Positions 1 through 8,929 of a stretch of DNA of 64,000 nucleotides are shown in pieces. A program made the translations under genes and the position numbers. The stretch comes from Stutzerimonas balearica DSM 6083. Its GTDB lineage: Bacteria; Pseudomonadota; Gammaproteobacteria; Pseudomonadales; Pseudomonadaceae. The notes below the pieces were generated by a model. The model made no database searches and was not told the origin of the DNA. It saw only the letters and a list, made by a program, of their open reading frames with translations. Numbering within the stretch: the stretch's first letter is position 1; the number at the start of each line of letters is the position of its first letter. The stretch lies in contig NZ_CP007511.1 in assembly GCF_000818015.1 (NCBI RefSeq), forward strand, positions 4,005,501 to 4,069,500, written 5' to 3'.

Positions 1-307
1 GGGTGCCGGCTCCAATTCAGGTCGTGGCGCCGGCGGTGCCGGCCGCCCGAAGGGCAAGGGCCAAGGTCAAGGTGCCAAGGGTCAGGGGCAGGGCCAGGGC
101 CGCAACGGTTCACGGCGCAACGCCGACAACCGCCGCCGCGAGCCGGAGGTCGCCGCCCGCCAGCAGGAAGTGGCCAAGCCGGAAAAACAGCCGGTGATCA
201 TCCACAAGTCGCGCGGCGGCGTGATCAGCGCCGAGATGCTTGACCAGCTGCCGTCATCGCGAAAGCGCGAGGGCGAAAAGCCTGCGCTGCTGACGCGCAA
301 CCGCTGA
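1..307 (+). CDS. rhlE: DEAD-box RNA helicase (RhlE type), C-terminal tail only
   Basis: Partial gene: only the last 101 codons are inside the window, reading in the frame that stops with TGA at 305-307. The visible part is a low-complexity basic tail rich in Gly, Gln, Lys and Arg, with repeated Gly-Gln and Lys-Gly-Gln units, ending in a more ordered stretch (VIIHKSRGG, then EMLDQLPSSRKREG). No helicase core motif is present, so the identity rests on two inferences. Tails of this style are typical of RhlE-like helicases, where they bind RNA. In P. aeruginosa a RhlE-type helicase gene (PA0428) also lies convergent to oprM, as here. It would act on structured RNA in the cytoplasm. An alternative is another Gly-rich RNA-binding protein. 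Confidence 0.6.
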   Translation, partial: GAGSNSGRGAGGAGRPKGKGQGQGAKGQGQGQGRNGSRRNADNRRREPEVAARQQEVAKPEKQPVIIHKSRGGVISAEMLDQLPSSRKREGEKPALLTRNR

Positions 308-318
308 TCGACGAGACG

Positions 319-350
319 AAAAAGCCGCCTGCAAGGGCGGCTTTTTTTTA
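319..350 (+). terminator. Rho-independent terminator of the helicase gene, abutting the IS
   Basis: A GC-rich stem with arms AGCCGCC and GGCGGCT and a short loop is followed by eight T residues and an A. It lies 12-40 bases after the helicase stop codon. Its T tract is the insertion site of the ISL3 element: the last eight bases (343-350) are duplicated at 1656-1663. Read on the other strand, the same hairpin is followed by TTTTTCG. Before the insertion it probably also terminated the convergent efflux operon. Confidence 0.85.
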
Positions 351-376
351 GGTTCATCGCGCTTTCCCGGGGAAGG
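351..376. repeat. Left terminal inverted repeat of the ISL3 element
   Basis: It matches the inverse of 1630-1655 imperfectly. Shared blocks are GGTTC, TCGCG and GGGGAAG. It contains the transposase stop codon. Confidence 0.85.
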
Positions 377-1556
377 CGGCCTTGATTTTCAGGAAGAAGT
401 ACTCCGAGTCCCGGAATCCATAGGCCATGCGCTTGATTACCTTGATGCGGTTGTTAACACCCTCAAGGACGCTGGTATGCATGTGGAAGTGAGCACTGGC
501 AAGGATGCCTCGCGCGTATTTGCGCAGGTTGCGAGCGAAGCGTTGCAGCGGCGCGAGGTCGCTCTCGCGAGCATGTCGCAGCCAGGTTCGCCAGCGCCGC
601 CAGCCCTCTCTTACGCTGGGGGCGTACCAGACGTCCTTCAGCGCATCCTTGAGCACATAGACCGTAGCCAACGGCTGGTTGGCAGCAAGCAGCTCCTGTA
701 ACTGCACGGCCTGTCCGTCCCTCAGGTTGTCGCGATTGCGCAGCAGCAGCCAACGACTCTGCTTGACCGCCTTTCGTGCCGGCTTGTCTTCGCGCAGAAG
801 GTTGGCCTGGTCGACCCGGATACGGTCGATCACATCCCGGCCGTAGCGCGCGACGACGTGAAACAGGTCGTACACCACTTCGGCCTGCGGGCAATGCTTC
901 TTCACCTCCAGGTCAAAAGCCGTATTCATGTCCATAGCCACCGCCTCGATCTGTTGGCAGTGCTCGCCGAGCAATTCGAAGAACGGGCGGATCGCCTCAC
1001 GGCTGTTGCCATGGCCGACCCACAGCACCCGTGTTCGCTCGGCATCCATGATGACCGTGGCATAGCGATGCCCCTTGTGTAGGGCGAACTCATCCATCAC
1101 CAGGCGGCGGACACCGCTTGAATCGAAGGTGCCTACCTCGGCTTGTAAGCGTCGTTTATCGAGCGTCTTGAGGGTGTGCCAGTGCAGGCCGGTGAGCTGG
1201 CTGACGTGGCTGATCGGCAGCAGCCGCAGCAAGCTTTCGAGCCAGACCCGTAACCGCCGGGTCAGGCGAGATGCAGGCTCCAGCCAGTCGATCCGCTCGG
1301 TCACCCGACCACAGTGCAGGCAATCGACTCGGCGCACGGGTAGTTGAAGCAAGACGCGCTGATCGAACAGATCACGATCGCGCACCAGACGAATTCGGCG
1401 CTCGTGAATCAACGGACTGAGCTGACCACAACGCCCGCACTTGGGCACTGAACCGGCTTGAGGCTCGAGCTCAATCAGAAGGGAGTTGTTGGCGGATGAA
1501 CGGCAGGCAACGGCGTCATAGCCTGGCCAGAACGAGGCAAGATCAATAGGATGCAC
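354..1556 (-). CDS. tnpA: ISL3-family transposase
   Basis: This 400-residue transposase moves the surrounding IS by DDE chemistry. An N-terminal zinc-binding module is visible as paired cysteines (C40xxC43 and C79xxC82), followed by a helix-turn-helix-like stretch (ISHVSQLTGLHWHTLK). The catalytic triad can be assigned to Asp155 (VMDEFALHKG), Asp209 (AVAMDMN) and Glu365 (SVLEGVNNRIK), each in the context usual for the ISL3 family. The start is GTG at 1554-1556 and has no strong ribosome binding site. The TGA stop at 354-356 lies in the left inverted repeat. The frame is intact. It is co-directional with the efflux operon just upstream (oprM ends at 1682), so read-through could express it. Confidence 0.93.
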   Translation of the reverse strand: MHPIDLASFWPGYDAVACRSSANNSLLIELEPQAGSVPKCGRCGQLSPLIHERRIRLVRDRDLFDQRVLLQLPVRRVDCLHCGRVTERIDWLEPASRLTRRLRVWLESLLRLLPISHVSQLTGLHWHTLKTLDKRRLQAEVGTFDSSGVRRLVMDEFALHKGHRYATVIMDAERTRVLWVGHGNSREAIRPFFELLGEHCQQIEAVAMDMNTAFDLEVKKHCPQAEVVYDLFHVVARYGRDVIDRIRVDQANLLREDKPARKAVKQSRWLLLRNRDNLRDGQAVQLQELLAANQPLATVYVLKDALKDVWYAPSVREGWRRWRTWLRHARESDLAPLQRFARNLRKYARGILASAHFHMHTSVLEGVNNRIKVIKRMAYGFRDSEYFFLKIKAAFPGKAR

Positions 1557-1629
1557 GGCGACAGCAGGGACAGGTGGAGGGTGTGTTTGGCGACTGCCAA
1601 TTTACCTGCTTCCCTGACTGTCAACTCGC

Positions 1630-1655
1630 TCTTCCCCCAGAGTCCGCGAAGAACC
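1630..1655. repeat. Right terminal inverted repeat of the ISL3 element
   Basis: Inverted partner of 351-376. It is immediately followed by the second copy of the 8-bp target duplication TTTTTTTA at 1656-1663. Confidence 0.85.
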
Positions 1656-1681
1656 TTTTTTTATCCTGGCGGCTGAACGGG

Positions 1682-3118
1682 TCAGCCTTCGTCCGGCGCC
1701 TTGGCAGGCCGGGCCGAAGTGCTCTCCTGCCAGCCCCCGCCGAGCGCCTTGAACAGGTTGACCTCGCTGGTCAGCTGCGCGAGCCGGTCGATGATCAGCT
1801 GCTGCTGGGCTTCGAAAAGCTGCCGCTGGGCGTCGAGCACAGTCAGATAGCTGTCGATGCCCGTGCGGTAACGGCGCTCGGCAAGATTGAAGTACTCCTC
1901 GCTGGTCTTGACCAGGTCACGCTGCGCCTGGACCTGGCGCCGATAGGTGCCCTGTGCGGCCAGGCCATCGGCCACTTCGCGGAAGGCCGTCTGAATCGCC
2001 TGCTCGTACTGGGCAACCTGGATGTTCTGGCTGATGCGCGCATAGTCCAGATTGGCCCGCAGCTGCCCGGCATTGAAGATCGGCACGCTGATGCTCGGTG
2101 AAAACGTCCAGTACTTCGAGCCGCCCTCGAACAGACCGGACAGCTCGCCGCTGGCCGAACCCGCCGCGCCGGTCAGGCTGATGCTCGGGAAGAACGCCGC
2201 GCGTGCGGCGCCGATATTGGCGTTGGCTGCGCGCAGCTGGTATTCGGCCTGCAGGATGTCCGGGCGTTGCTGCAGCACATCCGAAGGCAGGGCAACCGGC
2301 AAGTCGCCGAGCTGCTCGCGATCGAGGCCGAAATTCCCGTCTATCGTCGCCGGCAGGTTCTGACCGAGCAGCAGCTCCAGCGCATTACGATCCTGCGCGA
2401 CCTGGCGCGTGTAGCGCTCGATGCTTACCCGTGCCGTTTCCACGGCGCTGCGCGCCTGGCGCAGCTCGAGTGCCGAAGCGACGCCGACGTCGAAGCTGCG
2501 CTGGGTCAGCGACAGGCTGCGTTCGTAGGTCTGCAGTGTCTCCCGGGTAACATCGAGCAGCGCCCGGTCGGCCTGCAGGGTCAGCCAGGCGTTGGCGACG
2601 CTGGCGATGAGGCTCACCTGGGTACTGCGCTGCGCCGCTTCGCTGGCAAAGAACTCTTCCAGCGCCTGCTCACGCAGGCTGCGCAGGCGACCGAACAGGT
2701 CCAGCTCCCAGGACACGCCAAAGGTGGCGCTGTACTGGCTGCTGATCGCCGGCTCGCCGCTCATGTTCAGATCGCCAGGCATGCGCGTGCGGGTGCCGCC
2801 CGCATCGGCGCTGACCGCGGGCAGCAGGTCGGCGCGCTGAATACGGTACAGCGCGCGATAGGCATCGACGTTCAGCGCGGCGGCGCGCAGGTCGCGGTTG
2901 TTTTCCAGGGCGATGGACACCAGCTGCTGCAAGGCCGGATCGCGGAAGAAATTCCGCCAGCCGAGTTCGACAGCCTGCACGGCAGTCGCACGCTCGTCGT
3001 AGGCCGGCCCCTGCGGCCACTGGGCGGCCACCGGCGCTTCAGGGCGCTGGTACTCGGGAATCAGCGAACAGCCCCCGAGCGTCGCCAGCAATGCCAGACT
3101 CAACAGGGACTTGTTCAC
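1682..3118 (-). CDS. oprM: Outer-membrane channel lipoprotein of RND efflux pump (OprM/TtgC)
   Basis: This 478-residue TolC-family exit duct is anchored in the outer membrane and completes a tripartite drug pump with the MexA- and MexB-like proteins encoded upstream. A lipoprotein signal is clear: [17 protein letters not shown], with the acylated Cys at residue 17. Two homologous outer-membrane-efflux repeats with long coiled-coil stretches follow, the length usual for OprM. Translation starts at GTG (3116-3118), overlapping the mexB stop by four bases (GTGA), with a good AGGAGA site. It is the last gene of a three-gene operon. Its natural terminator downstream is now separated from it by the IS. 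The TtgC or TbtM names are equally possible. Confidence 0.95.
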   Translation of the reverse strand: MNKSLLSLALLATLGGCSLIPEYQRPEAPVAAQWPQGPAYDERATAVQAVELGWRNFFRDPALQQLVSIALENNRDLRAAALNVDAYRALYRIQRADLLPAVSADAGGTRTRMPGDLNMSGEPAISSQYSATFGVSWELDLFGRLRSLREQALEEFFASEAAQRSTQVSLIASVANAWLTLQADRALLDVTRETLQTYERSLSLTQRSFDVGVASALELRQARSAVETARVSIERYTRQVAQDRNALELLLGQNLPATIDGNFGLDREQLGDLPVALPSDVLQQRPDILQAEYQLRAANANIGAARAAFFPSISLTGAAGSASGELSGLFEGGSKYWTFSPSISVPIFNAGQLRANLDYARISQNIQVAQYEQAIQTAFREVADGLAAQGTYRRQVQAQRDLVKTSEEYFNLAERRYRTGIDSYLTVLDAQRQLFEAQQQLIIDRLAQLTSEVNLFKALGGGWQESTSARPAKAPDEG

Positions 3119-6100
3119 GATGAGCTCTCCTGCGCGCCTTTCTCGGCGGGCTTCTTGCGGTCGAACAGGCTGGCGATCAGCACGTAGAACAGCGGAATCC
3201 AGAAGATCGCCAGGACCAGCGCAGACAACATGCCGCCGATCACGCCGGTACCGATGGCGTGCTTGCTGCCGGAGCCGGCGCCACTGGAGATCGCCAGCGG
3301 GACCACGCCAAGGATGAAGGCCATCGACGTCATCACGATCGGGCGCAGTCGCATCCGGCAGGCTTCGGCAGCCGCGTCGACCAGGCTCATGCCTTGCTCG
3401 TGCAAGGCCTTGGCAAATTCGACGATGAGGATCGCGTTGCGCGCCGACAGACCGATGGTCGTCAGCAGGCCGATCTGGAAGTAAACGTCGTTGGACAACC
3501 CGCGCCCGTAGGTCGCCAGCAGCGCACCGATGATCCCCAGCGGCACCACCAGCATGACCGCGAACGGAATCGACCAGCTCTCGTAGAGCGCCGCCAGGCA
3601 GAGGAACACCACCAGCAGTGACAGCGCATAGAGCGCGGTGGACTGGGAACCGGCCAGTCGCTCCTCATAGGACAGCCCGGTCCAGGCGATACCGACGCCT
3701 GGCGGCAGCTGGGCGGCGATCTTCTCGACCTCTTCCATTGCCTCACCCGAGCTGTAGCCGGGTGCGGCGGCGCCAAGCATCTCCATCGCCGGCACGCCGT
3801 TGTAGCGCGACAGCTTCGGCGCGCCGTAAATCCACTCGCCCGTGGCGAAGGCGCTGAACGGGACCATCTGCCCGTCGGCATTGCGCACATACCACTTGGC
3901 CAGGTCCTCGGGGTTCATCCGCGCATCCGGACGGCCCTGCATGTACACCTTTTTCACCCGGCCGCGATCGATGAAGTCATTGACGTAGTTGCCACCCCAG
4001 GCGATCGACAGCGTCTGGTTGATGTCCGACAGCGACACGCCTTGCGCACGCGCCTTCTCGTCATCGATGGTCAGCTTGAACTGCGGCTCGTCACGCAGAC
4101 CGTTGGCACGCACGCCGGTCAGCTTGGGGTTCTGCCCGGCCAGCTGCAGAAACTTGTCACGGGCCTGGCTGAGCACCTCGTGCCCGACACCGGCGCGGTC
4201 CTGCAGGAAGACGTTGAAGCCTGTCGCGTTGCCAAGCTCCATCACCGCAGGCGGGGCAAAGGCGAACGCCATGGCGTCACGGAAGGTGAAGAAATGCCGC
4301 TGCGCACGCTGGGCCAGATCGAACACGCTCTGGCCGTCCTCGCCGCGCTCCTCCCAGGGCTTCAGGCCGATGAACGCCAGGCCGGAGTTCTGCCCGCGAC
4401 CGGCGAAGTTGAAGCCGTTGACGGTGAACACCGACCGCACCACGTCCTGCTCCTCGTTGAGCAGGTACTCGCGCATCTGCCGCAACACCTCGTAGGTCCG
4501 CTCCGCCGTGGAACCGGCGGGGGTTTGCACCTGGGCGAACAGTACGCCCTGATCCTCTTCCGGCAGGAACGAGGTCGGAATCCGCGTGAAGGTCCAGGCC
4601 ATCACACCGATGATCGCCAGATACAGCAGCAGGTAAGGCGCCTTGTGCCGCAGCATGGCCTTGACGCCGCGCTCGTAGCGCCCGACGCCGCGCTGGAAGC
4701 TGCGGTTGAACCAGCCGAAGAAACCGCGCTTCTCATGGTGCTCGCCCTGGGCGATCGGCTTGAGCAGCGTGGCGCAGAGCGCCGGGGTGAAGACCAGCGC
4801 CACGAGCACCGAAAGCGACATGGCCGAGACGATGGTGATCGAGAACTGCTTGTAGATCACCCCGGTGGAACCGGGGAAGAACGCCATCGGCAGGAATACT
4901 GCCGAGAGCACCAGGCCGATACCGACCAGCGCCCCCTGGATCTGCCCCATCGACTTGCGGGTCGCCTCCACCGGCGACAGCCCCTCCTCGCTCATCACCC
5001 GCTCGACGTTCTCCACTACCACGATGGCGTCGTCCACCAGCAGGCCGATGGCCAGGATCATCGCGAACATGGTCAGCGTATTGATGCTGAAGCCGAAGGC
5101 GGCCAGGATGCCGAAGGTGCCGAGCAGTACCACCGGCACCGCCATGGTCGGGATCAGCGTCGCGCGGAAGTTCTGCAGGAACAGATACATCACCAGGAAG
5201 ACCAGGACGATGGCCTCGAACAGCGTATCCACCACGCCCTGGATGGACTCGGCAATCACTGGCGTGGTGTCGTAGGGGTAATAGACCTTGACGCCCGCGG
5301 GGAAGAACGGCTCGAGCTCGCCGATGGTCTGGCGCACACCCTTGGCGGTGTCCAGCGCGTTGGCGCCAGTGGCCAGCTTGATGGCGATGCCGGTGGCCGG
5401 CATGCCGTTGTACTCGGCGCTGATGGCGTAGTTTTCGCCGCCGAGCTCGACGCGGGCGACGTCACCCAGGCGCACCTGGGATCCGTCGCTGTCGACCTTG
5501 AGCAGGATGTTGCGGAACTGCTCGGGGGTCTGCAGACGCGTCTTGCCGATGATCGTAGCCGTCAGCTGCTGGCCCTGGACCGCCGGCAACCCGCCCAGCT
5601 GGCCGGCGGAAATCTGTACGTTCTGCGCCTGGATCGCGCTCTTCACGTCAACCGGCGTCAGCGCGTAGTTGTTCAGCTTGGCCGGATCGAGCCAGATACG
5701 CATCGCGTACTGCGAACCGAACACCTGGAAGTCGCCGACGCCCTTGGTCCGCGACAGCGGATCCTGGATGTTCGAAACGATGTAGTCGGCCAGGTCGTTC
5801 TTGTCCAGCCGGCCATCCTCGGACACCAGCGCCACCACCATGAGGAAGTTGCGCACCGCCTTGGTCACGCGGATGCCCTGCTGTTGCACTTCCTGCGGCA
5901 GCAATGGCGTGGCCAGCTGCAGCTTGTTCTGCACCTGCACCTGCGCGATGTCCGGGTCGGTACCCTGCTCGAAGGTGACGGTGATGCTCATGCTGCCGTC
6001 GGAGTTGCTCTCCGAGCTGATATAGCGCAGGCCGTCGATACCGTTGAGCTGTTGCTCGATCACCTGCACCACGGTGTCTTGCACGGTCTGTGCCGAAGCG

Positions 6101-6252
6101 CCGGGGTAGCTGACCTGGATGCCGACGGCAGGGGGCGCGATGCTCGGATACTGGTTGATCGGCAGCTTGAGGATGGAGAGCCCACCCGCCAGCATGATCA
6201 CCAGCGCGATCACCCAGGCGAAGATCGGCCGGTCGATGAAGAATCTGGACAT
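3115..6252 (-). CDS. mexB: RND multidrug efflux transporter, inner-membrane pump (MexB/TtgB)
   Basis: This 1045-residue proton-driven drug antiporter of the HAE1 RND family takes substrates from the periplasm and inner-membrane leaflet and passes them to the outer-membrane channel. The N-terminus ([20 protein letters not shown]) is the family hallmark. The paired aspartates of the proton relay are visible in [18 protein letters not shown], near residue 407. Two sets of transmembrane helices and two large periplasmic loops occur in the usual order, and the length is within a residue or so of MexB. It overlaps oprM by four bases and follows mexA by 14 bases, so the three are certainly co-transcribed. 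No lesion is visible. Confidence 0.97.
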   Translation of the reverse strand: MSRFFIDRPIFAWVIALVIMLAGGLSILKLPINQYPSIAPPAVGIQVSYPGASAQTVQDTVVQVIEQQLNGIDGLRYISSESNSDGSMSITVTFEQGTDPDIAQVQVQNKLQLATPLLPQEVQQQGIRVTKAVRNFLMVVALVSEDGRLDKNDLADYIVSNIQDPLSRTKGVGDFQVFGSQYAMRIWLDPAKLNNYALTPVDVKSAIQAQNVQISAGQLGGLPAVQGQQLTATIIGKTRLQTPEQFRNILLKVDSDGSQVRLGDVARVELGGENYAISAEYNGMPATGIAIKLATGANALDTAKGVRQTIGELEPFFPAGVKVYYPYDTTPVIAESIQGVVDTLFEAIVLVFLVMYLFLQNFRATLIPTMAVPVVLLGTFGILAAFGFSINTLTMFAMILAIGLLVDDAIVVVENVERVMSEEGLSPVEATRKSMGQIQGALVGIGLVLSAVFLPMAFFPGSTGVIYKQFSITIVSAMSLSVLVALVFTPALCATLLKPIAQGEHHEKRGFFGWFNRSFQRGVGRYERGVKAMLRHKAPYLLLYLAIIGVMAWTFTRIPTSFLPEEDQGVLFAQVQTPAGSTAERTYEVLRQMREYLLNEEQDVVRSVFTVNGFNFAGRGQNSGLAFIGLKPWEERGEDGQSVFDLAQRAQRHFFTFRDAMAFAFAPPAVMELGNATGFNVFLQDRAGVGHEVLSQARDKFLQLAGQNPKLTGVRANGLRDEPQFKLTIDDEKARAQGVSLSDINQTLSIAWGGNYVNDFIDRGRVKKVYMQGRPDARMNPEDLAKWYVRNADGQMVPFSAFATGEWIYGAPKLSRYNGVPAMEMLGAAAPGYSSGEAMEEVEKIAAQLPPGVGIAWTGLSYEERLAGSQSTALYALSLLVVFLCLAALYESWSIPFAVMLVVPLGIIGALLATYGRGLSNDVYFQIGLLTTIGLSARNAILIVEFAKALHEQGMSLVDAAAEACRMRLRPIVMTSMAFILGVVPLAISSGAGSGSKHAIGTGVIGGMLSALVLAIFWIPLFYVLIASLFDRKKPAEKGAQESSS

Positions 6253-6266
6253 GAACTCGCTACCCC

Positions 6267-7412
6267 TTAGCCTTCTGCGCCCTGGTCAGCGGGCGCCGCG
6301 CCAGTGCGCGGCTCCACATTGGTGGCCGGAACGGCGTTGACTTCGACGCCGGGCTGGATGAACTGCAGGCCCTCGGTAATCACGCGATCGCCAGGCTGCA
6401 GGCCTTCTTCGACCAGCCAGCGGTTGCCGACCGTGCTGCGGACCTTGAGGGTGCGGACTTCGACCTTGTTCTCGGCGTTGACCAGCATGGCGGTCGCCTC
6501 GCCCTTGGCATTGCGGGTAACGCCTTGCTGGGGTACCAGAATGGCCTCTTTCTTCAGGCCGGCGACGAGCTCCGCATGCACGAACATGCCAGGCAGCAAC
6601 AGCCGGTCGGGATTCGGGAAGGTCGCGCGCAGGGTGACCGACCCGGTGCCCGGATCGACCGACACCTCGCTGAACTCGAGCGTCCCCTCGTGGGCGTACT
6701 GGCTGCCGTCCTCGAGCGTGAGCGTGACCTTGGCAGCGTTGTCGCCCGCCTTTTGCAACCGGCCCTGCTCCAGATCGCGCCGCAGCGCCAGCAGATCGCG
6801 TGCCGGTTGCGTCACGTCCACGTAGATCGGATCGAGCTGCTGGATCGTCGCCAGTTCCTGCGCCTGGCCGTTGCTCACCAGAGCCCCTTCGGTCACGGCC
6901 GACCGTCCGATGCGGCCGGAGATCGGCGCAAGCACCTTGGTGTAGCGCAGATCGATGCGGGCACGCTCGACCTCTGCCTCGGCCTGCAGGCTGGCGGCAC
7001 GGGCTTCGTCGTAGGCCTGGCGGCTTACGGCCTGGTCCTTCACCAGATCGGCGTAGCGATCGGCCAGCGACTTGGTCGACGCCAGCTGCGCCTGCGCACT
7101 CTTGAGCGTCGCCTCATAGACGGCGGCGTCGATCTGATACAGCTGCTGCCCGGCCTTGACTTCGCTGCCCTCGGCGAACAGACGCTTCTGGATGATGCCA
7201 CTGACCTGCGGGCGGACTTCGGCGATCCGGTACGCGCGAGTGCGACCGGGCAGTTCGGTGGTGAGAGCATAAGGCTCGGTCTGCAGCGTGACGATACCGA
7301 CCTTGGGCGCTGGCTGCTGCTGTTCTGGCGCGGACTGCTCGTCGCAGCCGACCAGCAACGCAGCGAAGCAGAGAACGGAAACCAGAGCAGCACTGGCTGG
7401 CTTGATCGACAT
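6267..7412 (-). CDS. mexA: RND efflux periplasmic adaptor lipoprotein (MexA/TtgA)
   Basis: This 381-residue membrane-fusion protein bridges pump and outer-membrane channel in the periplasm. It has a lipoprotein signal peptide with Cys at residue 23 (LLVGC), a lipoyl/hairpin region ([20 protein letters not shown], then a coiled-coil hairpin, then [13 protein letters not shown]) and the beta-barrel domain. The ATG at 7410-7412 has an AGAGGT site just upstream. It is the first gene of mexAB-oprM. In P. aeruginosa mexR, and in P. putida ttgR, would lie divergently upstream; here the upstream neighbour is a yceI gene. Its promoter region keeps a sequence very like the TtgR operator. Confidence 0.95.
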   Translation of the reverse strand: MSIKPASAALVSVLCFAALLVGCDEQSAPEQQQPAPKVGIVTLQTEPYALTTELPGRTRAYRIAEVRPQVSGIIQKRLFAEGSEVKAGQQLYQIDAAVYEATLKSAQAQLASTKSLADRYADLVKDQAVSRQAYDEARAASLQAEAEVERARIDLRYTKVLAPISGRIGRSAVTEGALVSNGQAQELATIQQLDPIYVDVTQPARDLLALRRDLEQGRLQKAGDNAAKVTLTLEDGSQYAHEGTLEFSEVSVDPGTGSVTLRATFPNPDRLLLPGMFVHAELVAGLKKEAILVPQQGVTRNAKGEATAMLVNAENKVEVRTLKVRSTVGNRWLVEEGLQPGDRVITEGLQFIQPGVEVNAVPATNVEPRTGAAPADQGAEG

Positions 7413-7479
7413 GGGAGACCTCTTTCAGAAGCTGGCTGGCCGTCGGCGGCGCACGCCGCAGCGGAAGGCGAAGCCCGGA

Positions 7480-7510
7480 AATATACTTACATCCACCACT
7501 GTTTGCAAAC
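7480..7510 (-). promoter_or_regulatory. mexA promoter overlapped by a TtgR/AcrR-type operator
   Basis: On the minus strand a -35 TTGCAA (7503-7508), a 17-base spacer and a -10 TATATT (7480-7485) stand about 70 bases upstream of mexA. Across the same bases lies an imperfect operator with half-sites TTTGCAAACA and GATGTAAGTATATT. From memory this agrees at about 24 of 30 positions with the TtgR operator of P. putida ttgABC. Binding there would block RNA polymerase. The comparison is from recollection and was not computed here. Confidence 0.7.
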
Positions 7511-7573
7511 CGCCAGCGGCCGCATCTGCTGCCTTCGACGGCCCGCGGCAGAGCGCTTTGGCGCAAGCGACCA

Positions 7574-7604
7574 CAAAGCAGAACGCCGGCAAGCGCCGGC
7601 GTTC
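7574..7604 (-). terminator. Terminator-like hairpin after the yceI gene
   Basis: Perfect 10-bp stem (GAACGCCGGC / GCCGGCGTTC) with a 4-base loop at 7581-7604. On the minus strand it is followed by TGCTTTG, a weak T tract. It lies 17 bases past the yceI stop and upstream of the mexA promoter, so it would insulate mexA from yceI transcription. Confidence 0.6.
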
Positions 7605-7621
7605 AATCCCTCGGGGAGGCG

Positions 7622-8197
7622 TTACTGACGCACCCCTTCGACGGAAATGATCAGATCGACCGTCTGCGCTGCCGGGCCGAGGTCCTTGGCGATGTCGAAA
7701 TCCTTCAGCCTCAGCGTCGTTTGGCCTTCGAAACCCGCCCGGTAGCCACCCCAGGGATCCTCACCTTCGCCGATGAACCGGGCGGCAATCACCACCGGCT
7801 TGGTTACACCATTGAGGGTGAGGTCGCCATGGATGTCAGCCGTGCCCTCACCGGTCGACTTCACCGAAGTCGACGTGAAGGTCGCCTTCGGATGGGCCTG
7901 CACGTTGAGGAAGTCGTCGCTGCGCAGATGCTTGTCGCGCTCGGCATGGTTGGTATCGACGCTGGCGGTTTCCAGGTTCACCTCGACCTTGCTGGCTTCG
8001 GGCTGGTCGGCATCGAAGCTGAAGCGCCCGTCGAATTCCTTGAAGGTGCCCCATAGCCAACTGTAGCCGAGGTGGCTGATCTTGAAGTTGACGAAGGCAT
8101 GCTGGCGCTCGGTATCGATCACATAGTCAGCGGCCATCGCCTGGCCGGCGAACAGCGCCGAACCCAGTGCCAGGGCAGCGATGCGGTGCTTGAACAT
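7622..8197 (-). CDS. YceI-family periplasmic protein
   Basis: A 191-residue secreted protein with a YceI lipocalin-like beta-barrel, a fold that binds isoprenoid or other long hydrophobic molecules. The start was set at ATG 8195-8197 rather than the longer open frame, because it follows an AGGAG site and begins a clear signal peptide ([22 protein letters not shown], cleavage before ADYVID). Core family features are visible: [39 protein letters not shown] and the [10 protein letters not shown] strand. It sits 22 bases downstream of a cytochrome b561 gene, a common pairing that suggests a periplasmic redox or quinone-related role (inference). It occupies the place next to mexA where a regulator gene would be expected. 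Confidence 0.9.
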   Translation of the reverse strand: MFKHRIAALALGSALFAGQAMAADYVIDTERQHAFVNFKISHLGYSWLWGTFKEFDGRFSFDADQPEASKVEVNLETASVDTNHAERDKHLRSDDFLNVQAHPKATFTSTSVKSTGEGTADIHGDLTLNGVTKPVVIAARFIGEGEDPWGGYRAGFEGQTTLRLKDFDIAKDLGPAAQTVDLIISVEGVRQ

Positions 8198-8219
8198 ATC
8201 CGAGCTTCTCCTTTGGTTG

Positions 8220-8768
8220 TCAGCCACGACCCAGCATGCGCTGGAGGGTCGCGTCTCGATCGATGAAATGATGTTTGAGTGCCGCCAGGGCGTGCAGCAC
8301 GGCAAGGATCACCAGCGCCCAGGCCATGTATTCGTGGATCACCCCGGCCACATCGGCTTGCCGCGGCAGGGAGGAAACCAGTGCCGGCACCTCGAACCAG
8401 CCGAAGACGTCGACCGGCCGCCCCTTGGCGGTCGAGATCAGGTAGCCGCTGATCATCACCGCGAACAACCCCAGATAGAGCAGCCCGTGCCCCAACCGGG
8501 TCAGGGTGCGAACGCCGGGACCGTGGTTGGCGAGCGGCTGCGGCTGAGGGTTGAATACCTTCCAGCCCAGACGAACCAGCATGACCAGGAAGGCCAGCAC
8601 GCCGATGCCCTTGTGCAGGTCCGGTGCGGTGCGGTACCAGCTGCTGTAGTAGTCCAGGCCCACCATCCACAGGCCGAGCCCGAACAGGCCGAACACCGCC
8701 GCAGCGATCAACCAGTGCAGCAGGACGCTGACCAGCCCGTAACGGTGTGCAGTATTACGCCATTGCAT
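8220..8768 (-). CDS. Cytochrome b561 family membrane protein
   Basis: A 182-residue integral-membrane di-heme b-type cytochrome that moves electrons across or along the inner membrane. Four hydrophobic helices are visible. Candidate heme-ligating histidines are in [29 protein letters not shown] and [16 protein letters not shown] 8766-8768 is preferred over an upstream extension because of the GAGAGGGAAAG site just before it. It forms an operon with the downstream yceI gene and diverges from bioA across 161 bases. That gap holds a small inverted repeat (CGATA/TATCG at 8804-8817) of unknown meaning. Confidence 0.88.
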   Translation of the reverse strand: MQWRNTAHRYGLVSVLLHWLIAAAVFGLFGLGLWMVGLDYYSSWYRTAPDLHKGIGVLAFLVMLVRLGWKVFNPQPQPLANHGPGVRTLTRLGHGLLYLGLFAVMISGYLISTAKGRPVDVFGWFEVPALVSSLPRQADVAGVIHEYMAWALVILAVLHALAALKHHFIDRDATLQRMLGRG

Positions 8769-8929
8769 GACACTTTCCCTCTCAACAATGCTGTGAAGCC
8801 TAGCGATAAACCTATCGACGTAGAGCGCATTTTTTCGCTTCGTACCATCGCACCTGTCGATATGATCCGCCCGCACCGACCTGCCGCCTTCTGCTAGGCT
8901 GCGGCGTCCCGATGAAGGAGCCCGACACC

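Larger units (their letters stand above)
351..1655 (-). mobile_element. ISL3-family insertion sequence, complete (1305 bp)
   Basis: The boundaries are directly visible. Imperfect terminal inverted repeats begin GGTTCATCGCG at 351 and, read inward on the other strand, GGTTCTTCGCG from 1655; both continue to a shared GGGGAAG block about 18 bases in. The element is flanked by the 8-bp direct repeat TTTTTTTA (343-350 and 1656-1663). An 8-bp duplication is the usual length for ISL3 elements. It holds a single transposase gene whose stop codon lies inside the left repeat. It sits in the terminator between the helicase and efflux operons. Intact repeats, duplication and gene suggest a recent, possibly active copy. 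Confidence 0.93.

Noticed and set aside
4042..6270. 742-codon open frame antisense to mexB
   Set aside because: High GC with biased third positions opens long frames opposite real genes. The translation is low-complexity His/Arg/Asp/Gln-rich, and the sense strand encodes an unambiguous RND pump.
8804..8817. Inverted repeat CGATA/TATCG between cytochrome b561 and bioA as an operator
   Set aside because: The arms are only five bases and it does not fit the OxyR or other regulator pattern I tested by eye. It could be chance.
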